DNA of 64,000 nt from Mangrovivirga halotolerans (lineage in GTDB: Bacteria; Bacteroidota; Bacteroidia; Cytophagales; Cyclobacteriaceae). The notes under the pieces were generated by a model that saw nothing but the letters and a program-made list of their open reading frames with translations, was not told where the DNA came from and did no database searches. Location of the stretch: positions 124,001-188,000 of the forward strand of contig NZ_JAPFQN010000005.1 of NCBI RefSeq assembly GCF_026241165.1. The letters are read 5' to 3'. The position numbers were made by a program, and so were the translations under genes. Shown here piece by piece: positions 35,795 through 45,450 of this stretch (the first letter of the stretch is position 1; every line of letters starts with the position of its first letter).

Positions 35795-37237
35795 ATGAAT
35801 AATAATACTCCCCTGAGAATTTCACCTGAAGAAATGAAAGAACTCGCAGACATGGTGACTGCAGAGATTATCGATCATCAGGCAAATCAAAAATATAAGC
35901 CACTTAGTAAACCAAGCTTTAAACTAGAAGAAGTTCTAAACAAGAACCCTTTTAAAGAAGAAGGTAAATCTTTTGAGGGTCTGTTAAAACTCATTACTCG
36001 TGAGATATATAAAGAAACGTCCTTGCCATCAAATCCTCGTTTTCTGGGGTATATACCAGGACCATCAAATTTCATTAGTAATCTTGCTGATTACATAATT
36101 TCCAGTTTTAATTCTTTTTCCGGAAGTCAGCTAGTAGGAAAAGGTCCTGCGAAGGTAGAAAGACAAACCATCAATTGGCTACTTGAAAGTATCGGGTTAC
36201 CTAAATCTGGAGGTGGTCTATTTTTAAGTGGGGGTAGCATGGCAAATATGTCAGCCATGGAAACTGCTAGAAGAAATTTTCATTCGGACAATTGGCGGAA
36301 ATTTAAAATATACGGAGCTACACAAACTCATGCCTCAGTAAAAAAGGGATTAAGGGTATTAGGATTTGAGCCTTACCAATATGAGCCCATAGATCACGAT
36401 GAAAATTTTGCGATAGATCTGATAAAATTAGAAAAGCAGATCAAAAAAGATTTAAATGACGGATTCATTCCTTTTGTAATTGTAGGAAATGCCGGAACTA
36501 CGAATACAGGTGCTGTAGATAACATCAAAATGCTACGAAAAATAGCAAATGATTATAAAATGTGGCTTCATATAGATGGAGCCTACGGTGCTGCAATTGT
36601 CTTAACAGAAGAAGGAAAGCATTTGTTAAATGGTATAGAAGAGGTAGATTCAATAACTCTTGATCCACATAAATGGTGGTTTCAGCCATATGAGGCTGGT
36701 TGCCTATTAGTAAGAAATAAGGAGCATCTTTTAAATGCCTTTCATATTGAAGCTGAATATTTAAAAGAAACCTACGATGATTCAGAGCAATTGAATTATT
36801 ATAATCAGGGTATTCAGTTGACAAGAAATTTTAAAGCTCTAAAACTTTGGTTATCGCTGCAGTTTTTTGGGGTATCAGAATTTCGCAGAGCCATTCAACT
36901 CGGTATGGATCTGGCCAGGAGAGTAGAAGAAAATTTGATTGACCAGGATGGATGGACCATAGTTACACCGGCAAGGCTTGCTATTATTAATTTCCGACCT
37001 AAGTTGCAGGATAGTGATTCTCAGGATGAGGATAAACTAACAAGAGCAATGATCAATAAGTTCCTGGAAGATGGTCAATATATAATTACTTCTACCGAAC
37101 TGCTTGGCAGACCGGTGATAAGATTGTGTATAATAAATCCGGAGTTAACAAGAAAAGAGATCGATCAGCTTTGTCTTTATATAAAAAATGTCAGAGATGA
37201 GTTAGTATCCAATAAGCTCTGTTTGAATTTAAAATAA
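35795..37237 (+). CDS. PLP-dependent group II amino-acid decarboxylase
   Basis: About 480 residues from the ATG at 35795; a TTG at 35768 is also in frame. The group II decarboxylase fold is clear. PLP binds at K293 in LDPHKWW, with D261 in HIDGAYG and H179 in the ATQTHAS segment, which stacks on the cofactor. GNAGTTNTG is the typical family loop. It resembles aromatic-L-amino-acid decarboxylases and tyrosine/glutamate decarboxylases. The exact substrate cannot be told from these motifs. The enzyme is cytoplasmic. It stands alone and is followed by a hairpin terminator. Confidence 0.9.
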   Translation: MNNNTPLRISPEEMKELADMVTAEIIDHQANQKYKPLSKPSFKLEEVLNKNPFKEEGKSFEGLLKLITREIYKETSLPSNPRFLGYIPGPSNFISNLADYIISSFNSFSGSQLVGKGPAKVERQTINWLLESIGLPKSGGGLFLSGGSMANMSAMETARRNFHSDNWRKFKIYGATQTHASVKKGLRVLGFEPYQYEPIDHDENFAIDLIKLEKQIKKDLNDGFIPFVIVGNAGTTNTGAVDNIKMLRKIANDYKMWLHIDGAYGAAIVLTEEGKHLLNGIEEVDSITLDPHKWWFQPYEAGCLLVRNKEHLLNAFHIEAEYLKETYDDSEQLNYYNQGIQLTRNFKALKLWLSLQFFGVSEFRRAIQLGMDLARRVEENLIDQDGWTIVTPARLAIINFRPKLQDSDSQDEDKLTRAMINKFLEDGQYIITSTELLGRPVIRLCIINPELTRKEIDQLCLYIKNVRDELVSNKLCLNLK

Positions 37238-37244
37238 GGCTTAT

Positions 37245-37276
37245 GAGTTGACAAGATGTATTTGTCAACTCTTTTC
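37245..37276 (+). terminator. Rho-independent terminator after decarboxylase
   Basis: GAGTTGACAA (37245-37254) pairs with TTGTCAACTC (37262-37271) around a seven-base loop and is followed by TTTT. Confidence 0.85.
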
Positions 37277-37302
37277 GTAACTTACGCTTGAAACACGTAA
37301 TT

Positions 37303-38058
37303 ATGAATGAAAAAAAAGATCTCAGGCTGGCTGTATTAATAGACGCTGACAATGTGCCGTATAAAAATGTGAAAGAAATGATGGAGGAAATTGCCAAATT
37401 TGGTATTCCTTCCACTAAGAGAATATACGGAGACTGGACCAAACCAACAGTGGCTGGATGGAAAAGCGTCCTACTTGAAAATGCTATCACACCAATTCAA
37501 CAATATTCATACACTCAAGGAAAAAATGCAACTGATTCTGCAATGATTATTGATGCAATGGACATCTTATACAGTGAGAAAGTTGATGGTTTTTGCATTG
37601 TTTCAAGTGATAGCGACTTTACGAGGCTTGCCACAAGATTAAGGGAATCCGGGATGAAAGTAATTGGAATTGGTGAAAAAAAGACACCTGATCCGTTTAT
37701 TGTTGCCTGTGATAAATTCATCTATCTTGAAATCCTGAGTAAGGATGATGAAGATAAACCAAAATCAGTCAAAAAATCAACCAGTCAATCTAAAGGTAAA
37801 TCTAAAGCACGATTGGATAAGAAAATTTTGCGAATAATTAAATCTTCCATAAATGACCTGGCAGATGATGATGGATGGGCATTTCTGGGAGAGGTTGGTA
37901 ACCTGGTGATCAAAAAAAGACCTGAATTTGATCCAAGGAATTATGGATATCCTAAACTAACCCCAATATTGAAGGATTTAGATGATCAATTTGAAATTGA
38001 CGAGAGAAAAACTGAAAAATCTAACATAAAACATGTATATGTGAGAAATAAAAAGTGA
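37303..38058 (+). CDS. NYN domain protein with C-terminal OST-HTH/LOTUS domain
   Basis: About 251 residues from the ATG at 37303; a TTG at 37288 is also in frame. The N-terminal NYN (PIN-like nuclease) domain has acidic residues in LIDADN (D14, D16), D78 in NATDSAM, and D103/D105 in SSDSDF. That is the metal site expected of this RNase family. A Lys/Ser-rich linker (145-170) leads to an OST-HTH/LOTUS domain (about 175-245), with the ILRIIKSSINDL start and GYPKLTPIL core. Such LabA/MARF1-like proteins are thought to bind and cut RNA. It is cytoplasmic and monocistronic. Confidence 0.88.
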   Translation: MNEKKDLRLAVLIDADNVPYKNVKEMMEEIAKFGIPSTKRIYGDWTKPTVAGWKSVLLENAITPIQQYSYTQGKNATDSAMIIDAMDILYSEKVDGFCIVSSDSDFTRLATRLRESGMKVIGIGEKKTPDPFIVACDKFIYLEILSKDDEDKPKSVKKSTSQSKGKSKARLDKKILRIIKSSINDLADDDGWAFLGEVGNLVIKKRPEFDPRNYGYPKLTPILKDLDDQFEIDERKTEKSNIKHVYVRNKK

Positions 38059-38107
38059 AATTAATTCTGGAAATTCTTATATTATATAAGAAACAAATAC
38101 TACCAGA

Positions 38108-38530
38108 ATGAAATATCACCTACTTATTTGCAGCGTTTTAATTTCTTTATTGAATTATTCTTGTAAAACAAACGAATCATTTACAAAAGGAGATAAACTA
38201 CTAGATAACTCCTGGAAGCTTACTGAGATACATTTTGAGTCCACCGGAATTCCTGATTCCAAAAGGAAAATCCCTACACTACGGTTTGATAAGCATGGCA
38301 GCGTTGTTGGGAAAACCGGTTGTAATATAATTAGTGGGAAATATTTTGTTAAGGATAATTATTTGCTAATACAACTCAGACCTTTTAGAAAAAAAGGATG
38401 TTCTAAATTAGAAAATGACCTGATTCTTTCATTAACTCAAACCTCATCATATATTATTCATGATAATGAACTTATATTAAAAGATTCTGATAAATACCTT
38501 CTGACCTTTAGTTCCAAAAATGACAGATAA
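38108..38530 (+). CDS. META domain lipoprotein (HslJ-like)
   Basis: This 140-residue lipoprotein has a signal ending in LNYSC (Cys near 19). The mature part is a single META domain, with the start WKLTEIHFES, the central strand-turn pair TLRFDKHGSVVGKTGCNIISGKY and a repeat ending near YLLTF. The family includes HslJ, a heat-inducible periplasmic/outer-membrane-linked protein. The role here is unknown. It ends one base from the end of the converging GAF gene, so the two transcripts must overlap at their ends. Confidence 0.83.
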   Translation: MKYHLLICSVLISLLNYSCKTNESFTKGDKLLDNSWKLTEIHFESTGIPDSKRKIPTLRFDKHGSVVGKTGCNIISGKYFVKDNYLLIQLRPFRKKGCSKLENDLILSLTQTSSYIIHDNELILKDSDKYLLTFSSKNDR

Positions 38531-38531
38531 A

Positions 38532-39710
38532 TTATTTCCTTAAAATAGAAAACCTTAATTCGACCCCATCTGGTATTTTGACGGTTTCTATTGAGGGATT
38601 ATTAATTGTCAGGCTATTTAAAGTCTTTAAAAGATTTTTTGAATTAGAATTGCTAAATCCTGATGCCTGGATTGAAATACAAGCTTCATGTTCAAGATCT
38701 GAAATATTCATTTTAATACCATCAGAATAATTTTCCTTTTCTGATAAAATAATAGCCATATGTAGCAAGCAGTTTGATACCAGAGCTATGCCGGTGGATT
38801 TAGAAATTGAAAGGCGTGGGTTGGTCTCGATATCAGGAAGGAAGACTCCACCAATCTCTTTAGTAAGGTGTCTTGATAATTCTCTACCTGATTCTGCAAC
38901 ATCTACTAAATAGGTAGCTTCAGATTCAATTAATAAATTGTCAAGGGCTTTTACAGAATCGCTGATATCTCCTGCAGCAGCATCTAAGTTATATAAATCA
39001 TTCTCAAGTTCTATTATTGATTTTTTTGCTGCATTTAGCAAACTTCTTAATGAGGATGATGAAACGCTATTTCCATTTAACTGATGTTCTGATAATTTTA
39101 TAAAGGAACTAATGCTTTTTAAAAAACTAAAACCATTATTGACCCCTTCCGATAAAGGTTTAATAGCACCTCTCAATTCTTCAATTGCATAAGTTGCGTT
39201 TCTTTCAATAAGACTTGGCCGGGATTTTTCTTTATCAATAAGTATTTCTTCAAACCTCTTATTAACTATTTCAGATAATTTTAATAAGCTTTCCTGTTCC
39301 TTAGTAGTGAATTTTCTTGGTACAGTATCAATTACACATAAAGATCCGATGATTTCATGACGTGCTCTTATAGGCATTCCCAGATATGATTTGATACCAT
39401 ATTCTCTTACCAGATGTTTAGGAATTCTATTATCATTTTCTGCATCATTTACTTCAAATATATTTCCTTTATTAACTACAAATTGACAAAATGACACGTC
39501 CTTATTTGTACTGCCTGCTATTTTTAAGTCTTCCGGCAACCCATAATGAGCTCTGAAAAATTGTATATGATCAAGCATTAAATTAACCATGGCAATAGGA
39601 GTGCCCAGGTCTTTTGCAGCTTTTTCAACAATATTTTTCAATTCCCTGTCTTCTGCCTCAGCTAGCAGTCTGGGAAATAAACGATTATTATTAAGGTTGC
39701 TGATCTTCAT
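38532..39710 (-). CDS. GAF domain protein with degenerate histidine-kinase-like C-terminus
   Basis: The 392-residue protein begins with a GAF domain (about 15-165) of the type seen in redox and light-sensing kinases, including SFCQFVV, VNDAENDNRI, SYLGMPIRA and IGSLCVID. A helical linker (170-260) is followed by a C-terminal region. Segments such as IALVSNCLLHMAII and ACISIQASG resemble the N-box region and a strand of HATPase domains, but the Asn and the Gly-rich G1/G2 boxes are missing. I infer a kinase that has lost ATP binding, perhaps a signalling scaffold or anti-sensor. It is cytoplasmic. Its stop is one base from the convergent META gene stop. Confidence 0.7.
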   Translation of the reverse strand: MKISNLNNNRLFPRLLAEAEDRELKNIVEKAAKDLGTPIAMVNLMLDHIQFFRAHYGLPEDLKIAGSTNKDVSFCQFVVNKGNIFEVNDAENDNRIPKHLVREYGIKSYLGMPIRARHEIIGSLCVIDTVPRKFTTKEQESLLKLSEIVNKRFEEILIDKEKSRPSLIERNATYAIEELRGAIKPLSEGVNNGFSFLKSISSFIKLSEHQLNGNSVSSSSLRSLLNAAKKSIIELENDLYNLDAAAGDISDSVKALDNLLIESEATYLVDVAESGRELSRHLTKEIGGVFLPDIETNPRLSISKSTGIALVSNCLLHMAIILSEKENYSDGIKMNISDLEHEACISIQASGFSNSNSKNLLKTLNSLTINNPSIETVKIPDGVELRFSILRK

Positions 39711-40146
39711 TATTAATTCCTTTCTTCAATCAAATATAAAATTTAAATAAAATTCATAATCAAATCCCGAAAGACAAAACAATTATTTAATATAATTAGC
39801 GTATCAGCTAATTAACGAGTTAAACTATATTTTAGGGTTAAATTATTGAGAAAGAAAACACAAAAAAAGTCGATTAATATGCAGGTTTGAAGATTAAACA
39901 AAAACATAAACCCTATAAATTTACCCAATCAAAACTGGATAAGACTGCGTTGATTATCTTTTCTGAATGTTAAATTGAATAATATAATGTATTAAAAATG
40001 AGGATTTAATCGAAAAATATTCCGTTTTAAACGAGTATTTGAAATCTATAATTAATTATTTTGATTAATATTATATTCAGATTGATTGAATTTATTTTTT
40101 TTATCTCAACCTTATTTTATCTAAACATAGGAGCCAGAAAGCAAAC
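39711..40146. other. Gene-free region upstream of GAF sensor gene
   Basis: These 436 AT-rich bases separate the leftward GAF gene from the rightward membrane-GAF gene, so they should hold promoters for both. The only feature I note is CTGAATGTTAA near 39963, the same 11-mer that recurs near 45019 and 47853. I see no gene or hairpin. Confidence 0.55.
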
Positions 40147-41613
40147 ATGGATAAATTTTTAGTTTTAGTTAAAATTTACAGGATAATAATAATTGCTTTA
40201 TTATTTTTAACCATATCTCATGTGGTTTTTAATTCTGTAGATAAGTCTATAACATTTGGAATATCCTTCATTGCTTTTAGTGTCTTTTATTATTTTCTAA
40301 TTAAAACACGTTCTGTAAAGCTGTTTTCCTGGATATTTTGTATTGCAATATATCTTGCTATAATAGCCTATTCGTTACAAAGAAGTGGGATCGTTGCTCC
40401 GGGTTTACACTGGATGATGATTATTGTACTACTTTCTTCTATACTTCTAAATAAAAAAGCTGTAATATTCTGGATTGTCCTAATAACTCTTAGCTTAATT
40501 GGCATTTACCTTTTTGAAGATGAACTCGTCTTTGGAGTAATTGGAAATCAGAACTGGTGGCATATAGTCTCTATTTCAGGATTACTTATAGTCGGGATTT
40601 ATTTTGTGAATATATACCAAAAAGAAACTTCAAGAATTAATAATAAACTTATCGAATTAAATAATGAATTAAAAACCCAGAGTACTCTTTTAACACAACA
40701 AGCAGAAACTATTAGTCAACAGTATGATGAGATAAAAAAGAGCCATATAGAATTGGAGGATGCTAATGATTTACTCAAAGAAAAAAAGGAGAAAATAGGA
40801 GTAGTTTTAAAGGCTTTATATCAAATCTCAAAAGAGGAAGACGTACATGAAGGAAATCTTCATGAAGTACGAAAATTAATTGTTAATTACGTTAAAAACT
40901 TCCTTAAACTGGATAGGGTAACTTTTTGGGTTTATGATTATTCAAATGAAAAACTAATTCTTGATGATAATAATATTGGCTCAGAAAGTGAAAGTACATT
41001 AAAGGAGGTAAGTAGATCTGGCCATAGTGAATATTTTGACTTTCTTATCAATAATGAATTCCTGAATGTAGAAGATGTTAAAAACAACCCCCTTTTAATT
41101 AACCTTAAAAGAAATCATATATCTGATTACAAGTTTAAATCCCTACTAGATTGCCCCATAATGAGTTATGGTAAATTAAAGGGTGTTATATGTTGCGAAT
41201 CAATAGAAAAAAGACATTGGCTGGATGAAGAGATTTTATTACTTAAATCCCTGGCAGATGCATACGTAATCGCAATAAAAGCTTCCCAAAGGAAAGATGC
41301 CAATGAGAGGCTTATTAATAAACAACTTGAGATTGCCGAATTAAATAGTAACCTGGAAAGCATGGTTTATGAACGAACCAAAAAGATCCAGGAAATGAAT
41401 AGAAAATTAACTCGATACGCATTTATTAATGCACATAAAATTAGAGGACCTCTGTGCAGGTTATTGGGCTTGCAGGTACTCATGGAAATGGATAATCAAC
41501 TGCACCCTGATGAGATTAAGAAACACATGTTAGATGGACTTAATGAACTTGATGAAGTGACAAAAATGGCTTCAAAAATTCTGGAAGATGATGAATTTTC
41601 CTTAAGGGGATAA
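40147..41613 (+). CDS. Membrane GAF-DHp protein lacking an ATPase domain
   Basis: The 488-residue protein has about six membrane helices in the first 160 residues. A coiled-coil (160-215), a GAF domain (about 225-385; VTFWVYDYSNEKL, FLNVEDVKNNPLL, DCPIMSYGKLKGVICCES) and a second coiled coil follow. It ends with a DHp-like pair (about 415-485) with H430 in INAHKIRGPLC. That H box resembles Bacteroidota histidine kinases, but the chain stops without the HATPase module. It may be a phosphorelay partner or regulator that needs another kinase. It is closely related in layout to the protein at 49293-50867. The genes of the TonB/porin island lie between them. Confidence 0.75.
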   Translation: MDKFLVLVKIYRIIIIALLFLTISHVVFNSVDKSITFGISFIAFSVFYYFLIKTRSVKLFSWIFCIAIYLAIIAYSLQRSGIVAPGLHWMMIIVLLSSILLNKKAVIFWIVLITLSLIGIYLFEDELVFGVIGNQNWWHIVSISGLLIVGIYFVNIYQKETSRINNKLIELNNELKTQSTLLTQQAETISQQYDEIKKSHIELEDANDLLKEKKEKIGVVLKALYQISKEEDVHEGNLHEVRKLIVNYVKNFLKLDRVTFWVYDYSNEKLILDDNNIGSESESTLKEVSRSGHSEYFDFLINNEFLNVEDVKNNPLLINLKRNHISDYKFKSLLDCPIMSYGKLKGVICCESIEKRHWLDEEILLLKSLADAYVIAIKASQRKDANERLINKQLEIAELNSNLESMVYERTKKIQEMNRKLTRYAFINAHKIRGPLCRLLGLQVLMEMDNQLHPDEIKKHMLDGLNELDEVTKMASKILEDDEFSLRG

Positions 41614-41646
41614 AAAAAAGGCTGCTCAAAAGGCAGCCTTTTTTTA
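41612..41646. terminator. Bidirectional terminator between GAF-DHp and TonB receptor genes
   Basis: AAGGCTGC (41618-41625) pairs with GCAGCCTT (41633-41640) around a seven-base loop, with A runs before and T runs after. The flanking genes converge here. Confidence 0.88.
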
Positions 41647-41660
41647 TTTTTAAGTAACTA

Positions 41661-44600
41661 TTAATTAAATATATATCTTACTCCAATCTGCATTTGCCAC
41701 TTTGAGACTAATGATACATTATCATTGTAGTTATTCTGCAAATCAGTATCAAAGTTAAAATAAGGAACGTTGTTATTATCTGTACCAGTATAAGTAATAG
41801 GAGCATTCGTTTGTAATATTTGTCTTACACCCCAATCACTGTTGATCATATTACCAAAGTTCAATATATCAACTGATAATTGAATAGTATTAGTTTTTCC
41901 GTTTGTCAGAAAATTGAAATCCTGAAGAATTTTGATATCTAATTGAGCGAACCAAGGTAATTGACCACCATTTCTTTCAAAATAGTCACCTCTTCTGCTA
42001 TCCAGATAATCATTTTCTGAAATATAAGCATCTAAAGCTGCCCATTGTTCTGCTGCATTTGCAGCTTCAATTCCGACACCCGTACCATCAACAGTTCCGA
42101 AATTTATATCATTTTGATTAGCAGGGATATAAATAAGGTCATTAAAAGTAATGTTATCACCGTTAATACTAGCCGTTGCATCAGGGGCAGTAGCATACAC
42201 CATGTTATAACGTCCTCCGGATCCGATCTCATAGAACATACCGATTGAAGTTCTGAACTTATCATTTGCATACGTTTTCCCATAGTTAAGAGAAGCGATG
42301 AAACGATGTTCCATACCATATCGAGACCAGCTATAATCCGGATTATTCGGGTTACCTGCTACAACATTTCTCTGGAAAGCATCTGCAGCAATCTCAGCAG
42401 GAATAGAAGTTAAGTCTCTTGAATCCAGATAAGTATAAGCAGCCATAAAGTTTAATCCATTATCGAATGCTTTTTTCACTTGACCGGTTACATTAAACTG
42501 GTATCCTTTATTAGTATTATCTAAAAGAATAGCTCCTGCATCAAGAAAAGTTACTGCATCAGGCTCTGAACTATAAATGTTTACGTCACTAAAATCTGTA
42601 AAAATAAGCCTTTCATCACCAGTTCCTGATAATCTTTCTGTAGGAACATTCATGTTGTAATTTCTATGAACAACAGCATTAACATCTTTTCCGTAAAGAA
42701 TTTCGCCTGTAAATTCCCAGTTGTTATCTGTCTTGTAATCCACAGCTAAATTAGTTTTCCAAACTTGTGGAAATCTGAAATCTTCTGCTGTAGCATTAAC
42801 CTGAAATGTGTATCCCGGAAGAAATCTCGCATTAGCAGCCTGGTTTCCTAACCATACAAAAGGAATTCTACCTGTGAATATTCCAGTTCCACCTCGAAGA
42901 ACTATTTTATCTGTCTCTAATGGTTTGTAATTAAATCCAAGTCTTGGAGACCATAGTAATTTTGAATCTGGCCATTCTGATGCGTTGAAACTAGCAGGGT
43001 TTCCGTTCTCGTCAACCCATCCATCATAATTATCAACTCTGGGATCTCCATTTATATCTGAAAAATAAAGAGGAATATCAACTCTTAATCCTGCGGTTAA
43101 ATTCAGTTTGTTGCTTACCGAAATTTCATCCTGAACATAAAGAGCCCATTGAGCTACTTTAACATTTGTAATATTAAGTGGATTCTTATTCGATTCAATC
43201 ACATCCTGGTTAAAATCTCCAGTCTGTGCATTAGGATCACCTGCAAAATAAACAAAGTCATCATTTAAAAAGTCTTGAACTGAGAAAGCAGTCACCCATG
43301 GATAATAAAACAGATTAAAACTGTTTTCAAATGCAAAATATTCAAAGTTTGTACCTACAGTGATCATGTGCTTGTCCCTGATAAATGTCAGGTTATCATT
43401 GATCTGGAAAATATCCTGGTCGAGTCTGTTTTCTGTTGAAAAAAACTCAGATCCGGCATAAATAGCAACCTGACCTCGATCATTTAATATATCAATAGTT
43501 GGGAATGGGGCTGATTTAGGCTCTCTGTAATCTCGGAAAGCTGAGTATCCTACCACGAGTTTATTAAAGAGTTTATTTGAAAACTGGGTATTCAATTCAG
43601 CAATTACACTATTAATGTTATTGTGGATTCTATATGAAGAATTCTCAAAAGCAAGTCTGAAAGGCTCCGGAGATCTTCCACCTAGCGCTTCAGGGTGAGG
43701 AAGTATGTCTTTCCAGCTTTTCAGATAATTGTAACGTATTGAAAAATTGTTTTTGTCATTTATATTCCAATCTAGCTTTAAAAGAATCTTATCATTATAA
43801 GTTTCGTGAAAATACCCCTGGTATGCTCCCGGGTCATATCCCCAGTTATTTCTCAGGTGTTGTTGTACAGCTATAATGTCTGATTCACTAACTGTTGCAG
43901 CATTAGGATCACCCTGGTTTTCAGAAGTGCCTGCTACAAACCCTGTTGCGAGCTCATTTCTTCTTTCAATTTCACCATTGACAAAGAAAAATAATTTATT
44001 CTTTATGATTGGGCCTCCAACTCTAAATCCTGAAGTGTTGGTTTTAAAATCAAGATTTGGAACACTTGTTCCTGAAACCTGGTCGCCAACAAAATTTTCA
44101 TTTCTAAAAAAGTGATAGGCAGATGCAGAGATCTCATTTGTACCTGATCGGGTCACTGCATTGATACCAGCTCCGGTAAACCCACCTTGTCTTACATCAA
44201 AAGGAGCAAGTGATACCTGTATCTGATCTATAGCATCTAATGATACAGGTTGCGCTCCTGTTTGTCCTCCCGGAGTAGGTACGTCAAGTCCGTAAGAGTT
44301 ATTAAATACAGATCCGTCTAATGAAAAGTTATTATAAAGATTATTTCGTCCACCAAAACTAAGACCATCAGATTGAGGGGTTAAACGTGTGAAATCCTGT
44401 TGACTCCTGGCAATTGATGGCAATTCCCTCAATTGTTCACCTTTCACATAAGTAGCGGCTCCTGTTTGTTCTGCATCATCATTTCTGGAGGCAACAACCT
44501 CAACTTCACCCAGAGTGGTCGATTCTTCCATCAGGGCAATAGTAAATGAAAAGTTCTCTCCAAGTTGAAGTTTTTCCAATTGAAGAGTTTCAGGAATAAA

Positions 44601-44861
44601 ACCTACAAAACTAACAGTAATATTATATGGACCTCCAACTTTCATGTTAGGGATTTTGAAAGACCCGTCAGGTAAAGTGGCAACTCCATATTTAGTACCC
44701 GTAGGTTCATGAATAGCTATGACTGATGCTCCTGGCAGAGGTTCTGCCATCATATCATAGACTTCACCACTAATGCTTGATGTAGTTAATCCCTGTGCAA
44801 AGGCAGAAGAACTAACTAAAATAAATAGCAAATAGGTCAGTGATTTGTAAAACTGATTCAT
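41661..44861 (-). CDS. TonB-dependent receptor, Oar-like with CarboxypepD_reg domain
   Basis: This 1066-residue outer-membrane receptor has a signal peptide ending in SAFAQ. An N-terminal carboxypeptidase regulatory-like beta-sandwich (about 25-110) follows, with SISGEVYDMMAEPLPGASV and YNITVSFVGF. Next comes a plug domain (LPSIARSQQDFTRLTP, GLSFGGRNNLYNNFSLDG) and a long barrel ending in QIGVRYIFN. It matches Oar-type receptors of Bacteroidota. The substrate is unknown, possibly a peptide, phosphorylated compound or oligosaccharide. It is divergent from a second receptor, and the region between them carries ATGTTAAT boxes. Confidence 0.9.
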   Translation of the reverse strand: MNQFYKSLTYLLFILVSSSAFAQGLTTSSISGEVYDMMAEPLPGASVIAIHEPTGTKYGVATLPDGSFKIPNMKVGGPYNITVSFVGFIPETLQLEKLQLGENFSFTIALMEESTTLGEVEVVASRNDDAEQTGAATYVKGEQLRELPSIARSQQDFTRLTPQSDGLSFGGRNNLYNNFSLDGSVFNNSYGLDVPTPGGQTGAQPVSLDAIDQIQVSLAPFDVRQGGFTGAGINAVTRSGTNEISASAYHFFRNENFVGDQVSGTSVPNLDFKTNTSGFRVGGPIIKNKLFFFVNGEIERRNELATGFVAGTSENQGDPNAATVSESDIIAVQQHLRNNWGYDPGAYQGYFHETYNDKILLKLDWNINDKNNFSIRYNYLKSWKDILPHPEALGGRSPEPFRLAFENSSYRIHNNINSVIAELNTQFSNKLFNKLVVGYSAFRDYREPKSAPFPTIDILNDRGQVAIYAGSEFFSTENRLDQDIFQINDNLTFIRDKHMITVGTNFEYFAFENSFNLFYYPWVTAFSVQDFLNDDFVYFAGDPNAQTGDFNQDVIESNKNPLNITNVKVAQWALYVQDEISVSNKLNLTAGLRVDIPLYFSDINGDPRVDNYDGWVDENGNPASFNASEWPDSKLLWSPRLGFNYKPLETDKIVLRGGTGIFTGRIPFVWLGNQAANARFLPGYTFQVNATAEDFRFPQVWKTNLAVDYKTDNNWEFTGEILYGKDVNAVVHRNYNMNVPTERLSGTGDERLIFTDFSDVNIYSSEPDAVTFLDAGAILLDNTNKGYQFNVTGQVKKAFDNGLNFMAAYTYLDSRDLTSIPAEIAADAFQRNVVAGNPNNPDYSWSRYGMEHRFIASLNYGKTYANDKFRTSIGMFYEIGSGGRYNMVYATAPDATASINGDNITFNDLIYIPANQNDINFGTVDGTGVGIEAANAAEQWAALDAYISENDYLDSRRGDYFERNGGQLPWFAQLDIKILQDFNFLTNGKTNTIQLSVDILNFGNMINSDWGVRQILQTNAPITYTGTDNNNVPYFNFDTDLQNNYNDNVSLVSKWQMQIGVRYIFN

Positions 44862-44991
44862 ATTAAAGCTTATTAGTTATTAAAATTAAGAGAGTTTGAT
44901 TTTTTAAAGGAGACAGGGATTTGCATTTGTATACTATTAAAGCACAAAATATTAATAAACTAAGAATTTTATTAACTCTCCCCATGGTGTG

Positions 44992-44999
44992 CAAAGATA
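44992..44999 (-). promoter_or_regulatory. Possible Bacteroidota -7 promoter element for Oar-like receptor
   Basis: On the minus strand this reads TATCTTTG, followed by C, matching TAnnTTTG(C). It would give a 5' leader of about 125 bases. No clear -33 TTG is seen at the expected distance, so it is tentative. Confidence 0.35.
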
Positions 45000-45022
45000 A
45001 TTATAATACTTATGTTTTCTGA

Positions 45023-45054
45023 ATGTTAATAAATCTTAATTTTTATATTAACAT
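45023..45054. repeat. Inverted ATGTTAAT boxes between the receptors
   Basis: ATGTTAAT (45023-45030) and its perfect reverse complement ATTAACAT (45047-45054) have a 16-base spacer. The similar pair ahead of the porin gene suggests a shared operator, though the AT-rich background makes chance possible. Confidence 0.4.
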
Positions 45055-45450
45055 GATAATGAGGTAATAAGAAAGTATATGTAATAACATTTTCCTTTAA
45101 ATATACCTAAATCTAATTTAAAGATTAAATTTTGTCTTTTACCAATTAAAGCCATTCAGCTTTTTGTAACATTCTGATTTTTAAATACGATATTCTGTTT
45201 AAACAAATATTCTAAAAATCAACCTGAATTTAATTAATAGGATATCGATCATATATTTGGTATTTATTTGATGTAAGAAAACTTATACAATTTAAGTTTA
45301 AAAAAAGCTAAACAACTGTGTTTCAGCAAGTCTCATTTTATAAGCTTTTTAGCTGATAAATTTTATCTATATTAATCTAAACTTTAAATGTACTTTTCCG
45401 TTTTGTCTTTAGAAATTTTTAAAAATATTGCGTTATATCTTACTATTATC

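Larger units (their letters stand above)
44862..45450. other. Divergent control region between two TonB receptor genes
   Basis: These 589 bases have no gene. They contain a perfect inverted 8-mer, ATGTTAAT (45023-45030) and ATTAACAT (45047-45054), and GTAACATTCTGA at 45166-45177, the reverse of a related box. A TATCTTTG promoter-like element on the minus strand lies at 44992-44999. The rest is AT-rich and featureless to me. Confidence 0.55.

Noticed and set aside
41166-41363. Minus-strand frame inside the membrane-GAF gene
   Set aside because: It is antisense to a GAF domain and has no start-site or domain support.
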